A stretch of 15,910 bases of DNA from Chloroflexota bacterium (GTDB lineage Bacteria > Chloroflexota > Dormibacteria > Aeolococcales > Aeolococcaceae). Both the position numbers and the translations under genes were made by a program. Shown piece by piece: positions 6,967 to 14,158 of this stretch; the first letter of the stretch is position 1; every line of letters starts with the position of its first letter. Below the pieces are notes generated by a model. That model saw only the letters and a program-made list of their open reading frames with translations, did no database searches and was not told the origin of the DNA. The stretch covers positions 1-15,910 of the forward strand of contig DNAU01000253.1 in the NCBI GenBank assembly GCA_003491925.1. Reading direction: 5' to 3'.

Positions 6967-7946
6967 TCCTCGCGAAGCCAGCGCGCTGCCTGGAGCGCGT
7001 GGTAGCTGATGATGATGTCGGCGCCAGCCCGGCGGATGGCGGTCAGGACCTCCAGGGCCGCGGCTCGCTCGTCGAAGGCCCCGGCACGGGCGGCATGGGC
7101 GATCATCGCGTACTCGCCACTCACGTTGTAGGCGGCGACCGGCACGTCGATGGCCTCGCGCACCCGCCGGATCACGTCGAGGTAGGTGAGCGCAGGCTTG
7201 ACCATGACCATGTCGGCGCCCTCGGCGACGTCGAGGCTCACCTCGCGGAGTGCCTCGCGCGCGTTGGCGGGGTCCATCTGGTAGCCGCGCCGGTCCCCGC
7301 TGCGTGGGGCGCAGTCGGCCGCGTCGCGGAACGGCCCGTACATGACCGACGCGTACTTGGCGCTGTAGGCGAGGATGGCCGTGTCGGCGAAGCCGGCGCC
7401 GTCCAGGGCCGTCCGGATCGCACCGACCTGGCCGTCCATCATCCCGCTGGGGGCGATCACGTCCGCTCCCGCCCGGGCCTGGGAGACCGCCGTCCGCGCG
7501 TAGAGCTCGAGGGTGGCGTCGTTGTCCACCGAGCCGTCCTCGCGGAGCACGCCGCAGTGGCCGTGGTCGGTGTACTCGTCGAGGCAGCAGTCCGCGATCA
7601 GGACACAGTCGGCGCCGAACTGACCCCGCAGCGAACGGAGCACCGTCTGCACGATCCCCTCGTCGTTCCAGGCCTCGGAGCCGGCCGCGTCCTTGCGTGC
7701 CGGGACCCCGAAGAGGAGCACCGCGCTCACCCCGACCTGGAGAGCGCCCGCGACCACGCCAGCCGCGCTGTCGACGGTCTCCTGTCGATGCCCGGGCAGG
7801 CTGGCGATGGAGACGGGCGCATCGATGCCCTCGCGCACGAAGAGGGGATGGACCAGGTCGGCCGGGCTCAGCCGGGTCTCGCCGGCGAGCCGGCGCAGCG
7901 CCGGCGTGCGCCGCAGCCTCCGGGGGCGTTCTGCGGGAAAGGGCAT
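6963..7946 (-). CDS. hemB: Delta-aminolevulinic acid dehydratase (porphobilinogen synthase)
   Basis: Condenses two 5-aminolevulinate molecules into porphobilinogen. The two Schiff-base lysines are in AYSAKYASVMYGPFRDA (Lys197) and MVMVKPALTYLDV (Lys250). The metal-site segment reads ADCCLDEYTDHGHCG (118-132). Cys121 and Cys131 are kept, but the second of the three usual zinc cysteines is Asp123, and an extra Cys120 makes a vicinal pair. The 327-residue length is typical. ATG 7946 lies 16 bases after the hemD stop. Its own stop overlaps the PPIase start. The order hemC-hemD-hemB is classical. Confidence 0.96.
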   Translation of the reverse strand: MPFPAERPRRLRRTPALRRLAGETRLSPADLVHPLFVREGIDAPVSIASLPGHRQETVDSAAGVVAGALQVGVSAVLLFGVPARKDAAGSEAWNDEGIVQTVLRSLRGQFGADCVLIADCCLDEYTDHGHCGVLREDGSVDNDATLELYARTAVSQARAGADVIAPSGMMDGQVGAIRTALDGAGFADTAILAYSAKYASVMYGPFRDAADCAPRSGDRRGYQMDPANAREALREVSLDVAEGADMVMVKPALTYLDVIRRVREAIDVPVAAYNVSGEYAMIAHAARAGAFDERAAALEVLTAIRRAGADIIISYHALQAARWLREE

Positions 7947-7962
7947 GGCCGTCCCAGGTTAC

Positions 7963-8730
7963 TCACCTGCGCAGCGCCCTCGCCACCGCCGCCGCCACCC
8001 CGGCCGCGTCACCGCGCACCGCCACCACCGGCAGGATCCCGTGGCGACGCACCGCGGTGGCGGTCGTGCCGCCGACGCAGACCACGCTCACCCCGTCCAG
8101 CCTCTCGACGCCCACCGCCGCGATCACCGCCTCGGCGGCGCTCGGGCTCAGCAGCGTCACCGCATCGATCCCGCCGGCAAGGGTCGCGTCCAGGAGGCTG
8201 GGCAATCCGGGGACCGGGACGGTCCGGTAGCAGACGGTCACCATGACCTCCGCGCCGGCCTGCCGCAGCCGCTCGCCCAGCTCGCTGCGGGCGGCCTCCG
8301 CCTGGGGGAGCCAGACCGCGCCGCCCCCGGCTCCCGCGGCGACGAGACCATCCGCCAGCGCGGCCGCCCCCGTCCCGGGTGCCACCAGGTCGACGTTGAT
8401 CCCGATCTCGCGCAGGGCGCGAGCGGTCCCCTCCCCCACCGCCGCCGCCCGGACACCGGCGAGGTCCTCGGGGAGGTCGAGCTCGCGGAGCCGCTCGACG
8501 GCGTTGGCGCTGGTGACGGCCAGCCATCGCGGCGGGCGCCGGGTCCGGAGCCGGCGCGCGGCACGGCGCAGCTCCTCGGGGGAGCCCACCGGCTCGATGG
8601 CGATGGCGGGGATCTCGACGACCGCCGCCCCGAGCTGGCGCAGCTCCTGGTTCAGCGCGACAGCCTGGGCCGCGGCGCGGGTCACCATGACCCGGCGGCC
8701 GGCGAGCGGCCGCGCCGCCGGCGCGCTCAT
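7963..8730 (-). CDS. hemD: Uroporphyrinogen-III synthase
   Basis: Closes hydroxymethylbilane with inversion of ring D to give uroporphyrinogen III, the branch point to haem, sirohaem and cobalamin. The family is poorly conserved, but typical patches occur: GRRVMVTRAAAQ near the N-terminus, VTSANAVERLRE, AAVGEGTARALREIG, VTLLSPSAAEAV and VCVGGTTATAVRRHG. The length of 255 residues fits. ATG 8730 overlaps the hemC stop (ATGA) and has GAGG five bases upstream. The frame remains open further upstream, but that part is shadow of hemC. Position between hemC and hemB strongly supports the call. Confidence 0.92.
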   Translation of the reverse strand: MSAPAARPLAGRRVMVTRAAAQAVALNQELRQLGAAVVEIPAIAIEPVGSPEELRRAARRLRTRRPPRWLAVTSANAVERLRELDLPEDLAGVRAAAVGEGTARALREIGINVDLVAPGTGAAALADGLVAAGAGGGAVWLPQAEAARSELGERLRQAGAEVMVTVCYRTVPVPGLPSLLDATLAGGIDAVTLLSPSAAEAVIAAVGVERLDGVSVVCVGGTTATAVRRHGILPVVAVRGDAAGVAAAVARALRR

Positions 8731-9602
8731 CGGAGCCTCGCGGCCACCTGTGCCCCCAGCTCCTCCGGGGCGTCGACCTCGCCGCCCAGCTCGGCCCTGC
8801 GCACCTCCCCATCGGCATCGAGCGCGGCGGTCAGGACCAGACGTCCCTCCTCCACCCGGGCCCAGGCGCCGAGCGGCAGCAGGCAGCCGCCACCCAGGGC
8901 GCCCAGCATGGCGCGCTCGGCGGCGGCCGCGGCGCGGGTGTCCCGGTGGTCCGCCGGGGCGCAGGCGGCCTCCGCCGGGCTGCCGATCCCGGCCTCGATG
9001 GCGATCGCGCCCTGGCACGGGGCGGGCACGAAGAGGCGGGGGTCGAACCGCTCGCTGAGCCGGTCGGACGCCCCGATGCGATCGAGCCCGGCGCAGGCGA
9101 GCAGGAGCCCTGCGACCTCGCCGCCCTCGAGCTTGCGGAGCCGGGTGTCGACGTTGCCGCGGATCGGCACCGCCACCAGATCGGGGCGGAGCAGCCGCAG
9201 GAAGGCGGCGCGGCGCGCGCTGCTGGTGCCCACCGCGGCGCCGGGCCTCAGCGCGTCGAGTCCGCTCCCGTCTCGGGTGACCAGGCCATCGCGGCAGTCG
9301 GCCCGCTCCAGGAACGCGGCGACCGCCAGCCCGCCACCGAGCCGGCTGGGCAGGTCCTTGGCGCTGTGGACCGCCGCGTCAGCGCGTCCCTCGACCAGCT
9401 CCCGCTCCAGGGCGGCGCTGAACCAGCCCTCCCCCTCCAGCCGCGCGACCGGCGTGGCAGCCTCCCGATCCCCCTGGGTCCTGACCACGACGGTCTCGAT
9501 GGCCGCCACGCCGCCGGCACGCAGCGCGTCCGCCGCCAGGGCGGCCTGGGCGAGGGCCAGACGGCTGCCGCGGGTGGCGAGCCGGAAGGCCCCGCCGCTC
9601 AC
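8727..9602 (-). CDS. hemC: Porphobilinogen deaminase (hydroxymethylbilane synthase)
   Basis: Polymerises four porphobilinogens into hydroxymethylbilane on a covalently bound dipyrromethane cofactor. Motifs: LATRGSRLALAQA (8-20), RTQGDR (41-46), AVHSAKDLP (77-85, catalytic Asp83), VGTSSARR (124-131), IRGNVDTRLRKL (147-158), FVPAPCQGAIAIE (191-203) and the cofactor-attachment Cys240 in GGGCLLPLGAWA. The C-terminal domain is short, giving 291 residues against about 310 in many homologues. GTG 9602 overlaps the hemA stop (GTGA). Confidence 0.96.
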   Translation of the reverse strand: MSGGAFRLATRGSRLALAQAALAADALRAGGVAAIETVVVRTQGDREAATPVARLEGEGWFSAALERELVEGRADAAVHSAKDLPSRLGGGLAVAAFLERADCRDGLVTRDGSGLDALRPGAAVGTSSARRAAFLRLLRPDLVAVPIRGNVDTRLRKLEGGEVAGLLLACAGLDRIGASDRLSERFDPRLFVPAPCQGAIAIEAGIGSPAEAACAPADHRDTRAAAAAERAMLGALGGGCLLPLGAWARVEEGRLVLTAALDADGEVRRAELGGEVDAPEELGAQVAARLR

Positions 9603-10873
9603 CGCTCGCCGGTGCCGGGATCGTCCAGGCTGAACGCCTCCCGGAGCCGGAGGACCACTCCCGGGTCGTCGGAGGCCGCCCGGAGATGGGTGATCGGAGC
9701 GTGGAGCAGCTTGCGCACCAGGCTGCGACTGAGGGCGTCGATGCGCTCGGTGAGCTCGGCGTCAGCGGCGGGCAGCCGGGCCAGAGTCCGCTCGACCTCC
9801 CGGAGCCGGATGGTCTCGGCACGCTCCAGCAGGGCCCGGATGGTGGGCACCGACGCGTCCCTCCGGTCGAGCACGTCGAGGGTGCGGCGCACCTCCTCGA
9901 CCACCACCTGGGATGCGGCGGCGATCGCCCGGCTGTGGTCGTGGGCGCCGTCCTGGAGGCGGCGGCCCAGCTCGTCGATGTCGATCAGGGTCACCCCCGG
10001 GAGGCCGGCGACATCGGGGGCGACGTCCCGGGGCACCGCCAGATCGATGAGGCAGAGCGGCCGCCCGGAGCGCCGCTCCTGGACCGCGCTGCAGAGAGCA
10101 CGGTCCAGCACCGGCTCGAAGCTGGTGGTGGCGGCCACCACCAGGTCACACTCCACCATCGCCGCGGCCAGGTCGTCGGTCCCGATCACCGACGCACCCA
10201 GCTGCGCGGCCAGGGCGGCGGCGGACTCCCCACCGCGTGAGCTCACCCGGAGGCGTGCGCCCTGGCGCTGGAGCCGGCGCGCCGCCAGGGCACTCATCTT
10301 GCCGGCACCGATGAGCAGCGCGGTGCGGCCCTCGACGCTCCCCAGCACCTTCTCGGCCACCGCGATGGCCGCCTCGCTGATGCTGCCCGCGGCGCGGCCG
10401 ATCCCGGTCTGGGTGCGGGCGAGCTTGGCGGCTCCGATCGCCCGCCGGAAGACGAAGTCGAGCTGCGCGTCCAGGGTCCCCGTCTCCAGGGCCAGGCGAT
10501 GCGCCGCCTTGACCTGGCCGAGGACCTGGGTCTCGCCGACCACCATCGAGTCCAGCCCGGTGGCCACCCGGAAGAGGTGCTCCACCGCCTCGTCGCCGCG
10601 GAAGATCGTGACGTGCTCGCGCACCCGCTCCTCTCCCTCCGGGTCGAGGTAGCGCCGCAGCCGGGGGATGATCGCCTCCGGGTCCGGCTCGTCGTGGACG
10701 CTGACGTACAGCTCGGTGCGGTTGCAGGTCGAGATCGCGGCGGCGCCGCTCAGCCCGCCGTGCCCGACCAGGAATCGGAGCAGGTGACGTGCCGCGGGGT
10801 CGGAGAGGGCGGCGCGCTCCCGGACCTCCACGGGAGCCGTGCGAAAGGTGATCCCGGCGGCGATGAGGCGCAT
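9599..10873 (-). CDS. hemA: Glutamyl-tRNA reductase
   Basis: An NADPH-dependent enzyme that reduces glutamyl-tRNA(Glu) to glutamate-1-semialdehyde, the committed step of C5 tetrapyrrole synthesis. Motifs: TAPVEVRERAAL (12-23), catalytic ISTCNRTELYV (Cys50), GETQVLGQVKAAH (113-125), the nucleotide-binding LLIGAGKMSALAARRL (186-201) and a C-terminal helical dimerisation region. Starting at ATG 10873 gives 424 residues and places the nucleophile at Cys50, as in characterised enzymes. The frame stays open upstream to 10954, but those 27 residues are unlike the family. GGAAGAG abuts the ATG and a TATACT box lies eight bases before it, so the mRNA may be nearly leaderless. It is the first gene of the hem operon. 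Confidence 0.96.
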   Translation of the reverse strand: MRLIAAGITFRTAPVEVRERAALSDPAARHLLRFLVGHGGLSGAAAISTCNRTELYVSVHDEPDPEAIIPRLRRYLDPEGEERVREHVTIFRGDEAVEHLFRVATGLDSMVVGETQVLGQVKAAHRLALETGTLDAQLDFVFRRAIGAAKLARTQTGIGRAAGSISEAAIAVAEKVLGSVEGRTALLIGAGKMSALAARRLQRQGARLRVSSRGGESAAALAAQLGASVIGTDDLAAAMVECDLVVAATTSFEPVLDRALCSAVQERRSGRPLCLIDLAVPRDVAPDVAGLPGVTLIDIDELGRRLQDGAHDHSRAIAAASQVVVEEVRRTLDVLDRRDASVPTIRALLERAETIRLREVERTLARLPAADAELTERIDALSRSLVRKLLHAPITHLRAASDDPGVVLRLREAFSLDDPGTGER

Positions 10874-10881
10874 CTCTTCCG

Positions 10882-10887
10882 AGTATA
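10882..10887 (-). promoter_or_regulatory. -10 box of the hem operon promoter
   Basis: On the minus strand TATACT (read 10887 to 10882) matches five of six bases of the TATAAT consensus and ends eight bases before the hemA ATG. Transcription starting about seven bases downstream would begin at or within a base or two of the ATG. No clear -35 is seen. The box lies in the 61-base divergent gap shared with the exonuclease gene. Confidence 0.5.
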
Positions 10888-10934
10888 GGTTCGCTCCGGT
10901 ACCCGAAGCGGTTAGGATGGCCGGAGACTCGCAC

Positions 10935-11861
10935 ATGTCCCTCTCCACACCCATGCCGGCGCCGCTGTCGCCTGATTCTTCGACGGGGGGATCCGAGCCA
11001 CCTTCCCCGGGCGGCGGCGAGCCGCTTCCTCACGGGCGGCGCCACTATGGCCGCCGCCGGGGCTCGGTGCCGGTCGGCGACAGCTTCGTGGCTCGCCTCG
11101 GCCCCGCCGCCGACGAGCGCTTCGCGGCGATCGATGATCCCGACGACGAGCCGGCACGCCCCCGCCCCGGTCCCGAGACTCCGATCGAGCAGCTCCGCTT
11201 CGTGGCGGTGGACTGCGAGACCACCGGCCAGTCACCGCACCGGCTGGTCGAGCTGGGGGCGGTCGCCTTCACCCTCGAGCGACACCTGATCTCCCTGGAG
11301 ACGCTGGTCCACAGCAATGACCGGATCAACCCGTTCGCCCGGCGCATCCACGGCATCTCCAGCGAGACCCTGGGGGGCGCCCCACCGGTGCGGCCGGTGC
11401 TCGAGCGCTTTCGCCGCTTCTGCCGGGGGGCGGTGCTGGTCGAGCACAGCGCCGACGCCTTCGACAGCCGGCTGATCGCGGCGACCCTCGGCGAGAGCTT
11501 GGAGGCCGACAACCTCGACACCTCGCGGCTCGCCGCCAAGCTCTACGACCTTCGCGACACCATCGGCCTGGAGCGGCTCTGCGTCGAGCTGGGCGTGCCC
11601 CACCGCCGTCCCCACCACGCGCTGGCCGACGCCGAGGCGACCATGGGCTGCTTCCTCGAGCTGATTCGGCGCGGCCGCGAGCCCTTCGGCTGGCGCACCC
11701 TGGGCGACCTGCTCGCCGACGGCCAGCCGCCGCCACCGCGCTGGGTCGACGGCGAGACCGGTGCCCATCGAGACGACGCGGCACGCCGGCGCCGCGGCGG
11801 CAAGCGGCGCCGCCGTGGCCGGCCCGCGGGAGACGCGGGCAGCCAGCCCAGCGTTCCGTGA
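10935..11861 (+). CDS. DEDDh-family 3'-5' exonuclease (DnaQ epsilon-like)
   Basis: Probably a single-strand 3'-5' exonuclease using two metal ions. Exo I is FVAVDCETTGQSPHRLVELG (89-108, with Asp93 and Glu95). Exo II is LVEHSADAFDSRLI (168-181, Asp177). Exo III is HHALADAEAT (227-236, His228, Asp232). NPFARRIHGIS (132-142) is also typical. The first 85 residues are Pro/Gly/Asp-rich and look disordered. The last 30 are highly basic (RRRRGGKRRRRGR at 284-296), which could bind nucleic acid. ATG 10935 has GGAGA eight bases upstream; ATG 10917 is an alternative. The basic tail and long N-terminal extension differ from polymerase III epsilon, so a stand-alone repair or RNA-processing exonuclease is likelier than the replicative proofreader. 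Confidence 0.85.
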   Translation: MSLSTPMPAPLSPDSSTGGSEPPSPGGGEPLPHGRRHYGRRRGSVPVGDSFVARLGPAADERFAAIDDPDDEPARPRPGPETPIEQLRFVAVDCETTGQSPHRLVELGAVAFTLERHLISLETLVHSNDRINPFARRIHGISSETLGGAPPVRPVLERFRRFCRGAVLVEHSADAFDSRLIAATLGESLEADNLDTSRLAAKLYDLRDTIGLERLCVELGVPHRRPHHALADAEATMGCFLELIRRGREPFGWRTLGDLLADGQPPPPRWVDGETGAHRDDAARRRRGGKRRRRGRPAGDAGSQPSVP

Positions 11862-11925
11862 GCGGCTTGCGCTCCCTCCGAACCAGCGAGCCACCTTCGG
11901 GGCGCCGTCCCAACCAGGGGACCCC

Positions 11926-12429
11926 ATGACCCACCACCTGAGCGACAACGGCCTGGTGAGGCCCCCCTTCGCGGAGAGGCCCCCGATCAGGGTCAACCTC
12001 GACGCCCGGTTGCTGGGGCTGGTGCTCACCATCCTTGGGATCGTCGCCGCGGTGGTCTCCCTGCTCTTCGTGCTCGGGGTCTCCAGCCTCTGCAACGGGC
12101 TGGTCCTCTGCAGCTTCCCCACCCTCGACGTGGCCGGCACCGTGCTCCTGACCGCGGGGTGGGTGGTCATGACGGTGGGCGTCGTCATGATGCTGACCCT
12201 GCCCGGCGTCGCCGGCAGCCGGGCGGTGGCGGTCTACGGGCTGGTCCTCGCGGCCGCCGGCGACGTGCTCTCGCTGGTCGGGAACATCGTGTTCGTGGGC
12301 GCCAACTCGCTCTACTACCGGCTCGGCGACGGGTCGATCGTCATCTTCGTGTTCTGGCTGGTCGTCTCCGCCATCCTCTACTACCTGGTGGTGACCAGCC
12401 GGCCGGCGGGCGAACCTCCGGCGTCGTAG
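11926..12429 (+). CDS. Hypothetical four-helix membrane protein
   Basis: I do not recognise the family. The 167-residue product has four hydrophobic segments at about 28-52, 69-92, 100-125 and 137-156. A short loop after the first helix contains two cysteines (Cys56, Cys62) that could form an external disulfide. ATG 11926 has AGGGG five bases upstream. The frame is open further upstream, but that part overlaps the end of the exonuclease and lacks membrane character. The gene lies 64 bases after the exonuclease and may be co-transcribed. It ends six bases from the end of the convergent nuclease-family gene. Confidence 0.75.
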   Translation: MTHHLSDNGLVRPPFAERPPIRVNLDARLLGLVLTILGIVAAVVSLLFVLGVSSLCNGLVLCSFPTLDVAGTVLLTAGWVVMTVGVVMMLTLPGVAGSRAVAVYGLVLAAAGDVLSLVGNIVFVGANSLYYRLGDGSIVIFVFWLVVSAILYYLVVTSRPAGEPPAS

Positions 12430-12435
12430 CCGGGG

Positions 12436-13434
12436 TCAGACGCGGAGCTCGGCGGTGACCGGGAAGTGGTCTGACGCGGTCGCCACCTCGCGGGCGGCGC
12501 GGCCACGCCCGCTGAGGACGTCGCAGCCGACCACCCGGGGGACCACCTCGGAGCTCGCGAAGATGTAATCGATTCGCGCCGCGGGCAGCCAGGTGGCGCA
12601 GGTGTAGCCGTGGGCGCGGGGATGGAGGTGGCGGAAGCAGTCGGTGTACCCCGCCTCGAGCAGGCGCGGCACCGTCCAGCGCTCGATCGCCCGGCCGAGC
12701 ACGCGGTCCACCGCCGGACGCTCCGGCAGCAGGCCGGTCAGCGGCCCGACCACCCAGGGAAGCGACGGCACCCCGCCCTGGAGCCGCGGATCGATCCCCT
12801 GGGCCAGCCAGCGGGCGTCGAGCGCCTCCTCCGCACCGGCCACCGGGCCCATCCAGCCGTCAGCCCCGCGCACCAGCAGCCGGGCCCGGCGCAGCGCATT
12901 CATCCGCCGGAAGAAGCGGGTCGCCTCCAGGTGGTCGCCGGGGCTGAGCGAGTTGAAATCGCCGAGGATGAGATGGGGCAGGCGCGGCTCACCGGCGATG
13001 TCCTGGAGCACCGCCTCCAGCTCCCGCAGCCGGCGGGCCTCGCCCTTGGCCCGCTCGCCGAAGCGGGCGGCGAGATGGACGACGTGGAAGCGCAGGCGCT
13101 CCCCCCGCCGCGGCTCGACGGTAACCTCGAGGTGGCTCCGCAGCATCCCGGGGTGGCGGCGGTTGCGGTGCGCCGCGATCGGCAGCCGGGTGAGCACCGC
13201 GAGCCCCAGCGGGCCACGGTCGCTCGGTGCCCCGGCCACCGAGGTCATCCCGAGGCGGCCGGCCAGGCGCTCGACCATGCCGTCGTCGCGCACCTCCTGG
13301 AGGGCGATGAGGTCGGCGCCGGCCCGGGCCAGGACCCGGGCGATCCGCTCCTCGCGCCGCTCCCCGCCGAGCAGGACGTTGTAGGTGAGGACCCGGATCG
13401 TCGACCCGTCCCTGGGCTCAGCTCGGGGGGCCAC
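12436..13434 (-). CDS. Endonuclease/exonuclease/phosphatase family protein
   Basis: A metal-dependent phosphoesterase of the DNase I/exonuclease III/sphingomyelinase fold. Catalytic motifs in order (numbered from GTG 13434): LTYNVLL (Asn19), ALQEV (Glu47), VVHLAA (His120), LILGDFNSLSP (Asp159, Asn161), RIDYIF (Asp289) and the terminal SDHFPV (Asp322, His323). The substrate cannot be told: DNA, inositol phosphates and lipids are all used by the superfamily. No signal peptide is seen. GTG 13434 has GAGG nine bases upstream and avoids overlap with the divergent gene at 13482; ATG 13509 would add 25 Arg/Pro-rich residues. About 130 residues separate GDFN from RIDY, more than in exonuclease III, so there is an inserted region. 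Confidence 0.87.
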   Translation of the reverse strand: MAPRAEPRDGSTIRVLTYNVLLGGERREERIARVLARAGADLIALQEVRDDGMVERLAGRLGMTSVAGAPSDRGPLGLAVLTRLPIAAHRNRRHPGMLRSHLEVTVEPRRGERLRFHVVHLAARFGERAKGEARRLRELEAVLQDIAGEPRLPHLILGDFNSLSPGDHLEATRFFRRMNALRRARLLVRGADGWMGPVAGAEEALDARWLAQGIDPRLQGGVPSLPWVVGPLTGLLPERPAVDRVLGRAIERWTVPRLLEAGYTDCFRHLHPRAHGYTCATWLPAARIDYIFASSEVVPRVVGCDVLSGRGRAAREVATASDHFPVTAELRV

Positions 13435-13445
13435 CGGTCTCAGCC

Positions 13446-13473
13446 TCGACCACGGCTCTGGCGCGAATACAAT
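13446..13473 (+). promoter_or_regulatory. Promoter with leaderless-type spacing
   Basis: TACAAT (13468-13473, five of six consensus bases) is preceded, after 16 bases, by TCGACC (13446-13451, four of six matches to TTGACA). The -10 box ends exactly eight bases before the ATG at 13482, so the transcript would begin at or within a couple of bases of the start codon. The intervening TCGAGCCG is not a convincing ribosome binding site. Confidence 0.5.
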
Positions 13474-13481
13474 TCGAGCCG

Positions 13482-14129
13482 ATGCGGGACCGCGAGGGCG
13501 CCGGAGCACCCGCCCGCCTGGCGCTGGCGGCCGAGCTGCTCCTGCTCGACGGCCTGCCCCGGATCGGCCGCGCGGCGGCCGGCCTGCTGGCCGTGGCGGT
13601 CGCGGCGGGATGGGGGTTCGCCGCCCTGGTCATCCACGAGCACGAGCTCGACCTCCGCGAAGCCGGGAACGCGCTCAGCCCGATGGGCACGCTCTTCGCG
13701 GACGCATCGTCCCCGCTCACCGCCTGGCCGGGTTGGGCGATCGCCGCCATCCTCGGCCTCAGCGCGGCACGGCTCCGCCGGGGGGGCCTGGAGCCGCCCG
13801 CCGGTCGGAGCAACCCCCGGGAGCAGACCGCCACGGAGCTGCGGGCGGGCCTGCGCCGCGAGTACGCGGGCGCCCGCTGGGCCCTGGTCGCGCTCGGCGT
13901 GCTGACCCTCGCCGACCTCGCCCGCCTGGCCGTCAGCGGGGTGAGCGCGCTCATCTCCGTGGCCGGCGCCGGCGACGGGCTGGTCTGGATGGGGGTCGAG
14001 GCCGGGGGCCTGGTCGCCGCCACCATCGCCCTGATCGCCTGGCTGCTCAGCTTCCGCGGGCAGCTCGAACGCATCGGTGCGCTGCGCGCCCCCCAGACCC
14101 GGCCACGGCGGGGTGCCCCGGGGGGCTGA
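13482..14129 (+). CDS. Hypothetical membrane protein
   Basis: I do not recognise this family. The 215-residue product has four likely membrane segments at about 31-50, 82-97, 133-158 and 168-190. The loop between the first two carries HEHELDLREAG (52-62), and a basic cytoplasmic-type loop (about 98-130) follows the second. Coding support comes from uniformly G/C third positions, the hydrophobicity pattern, and a good -10 box at leaderless spacing from ATG 13482. It diverges from the nuclease-family gene and converges on the polyprenyl synthase gene with a 29-base gap. An antisense frame covers much of the same stretch but looks like shadow (Arg/Ala/Pro/Ser-rich). Confidence 0.72.
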   Translation: MRDREGAGAPARLALAAELLLLDGLPRIGRAAAGLLAVAVAAGWGFAALVIHEHELDLREAGNALSPMGTLFADASSPLTAWPGWAIAAILGLSAARLRRGGLEPPAGRSNPREQTATELRAGLRREYAGARWALVALGVLTLADLARLAVSGVSALISVAGAGDGLVWMGVEAGGLVAATIALIAWLLSFRGQLERIGALRAPQTRPRRGAPGG

Positions 14130-14142
14130 GCCGGGACCGCTG

Positions 14143-14158
14143 CCGGGCGCCACCCCGG
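14143..14158. terminator. Hairpin in the convergent gap
   Basis: A 5-bp stem, CCGGG/CCCGG, with a six-base loop lies between two convergent genes and abuts the polyprenyl synthase stop. It could serve both transcripts, but it is short and has no T-tract. Confidence 0.22.

Noticed and set aside
7963..9018. Extended hemD frame fused to upstream sequence
   Set aside because: The upstream 95 or so codons are antisense-type shadow of hemC. The ATGA junction at 8727-8730 with a good Shine-Dalgarno marks the start.
10839..10934. Longer N-terminus for the exonuclease starting at ATG 10839
   Set aside because: It would overlap the beginning of hemA and its promoter. ATG 10935 has a well-placed GGAGA, and the added residues look like antisense of hemA.
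13440..14153. Minus-strand frame antisense to the hypothetical membrane gene
   Set aside because: Its composition (Ala/Arg/Pro/Ser/Gly-rich) is that of shadow frames, whereas the plus-strand frame shows periodic hydrophobic helices and a promoter.
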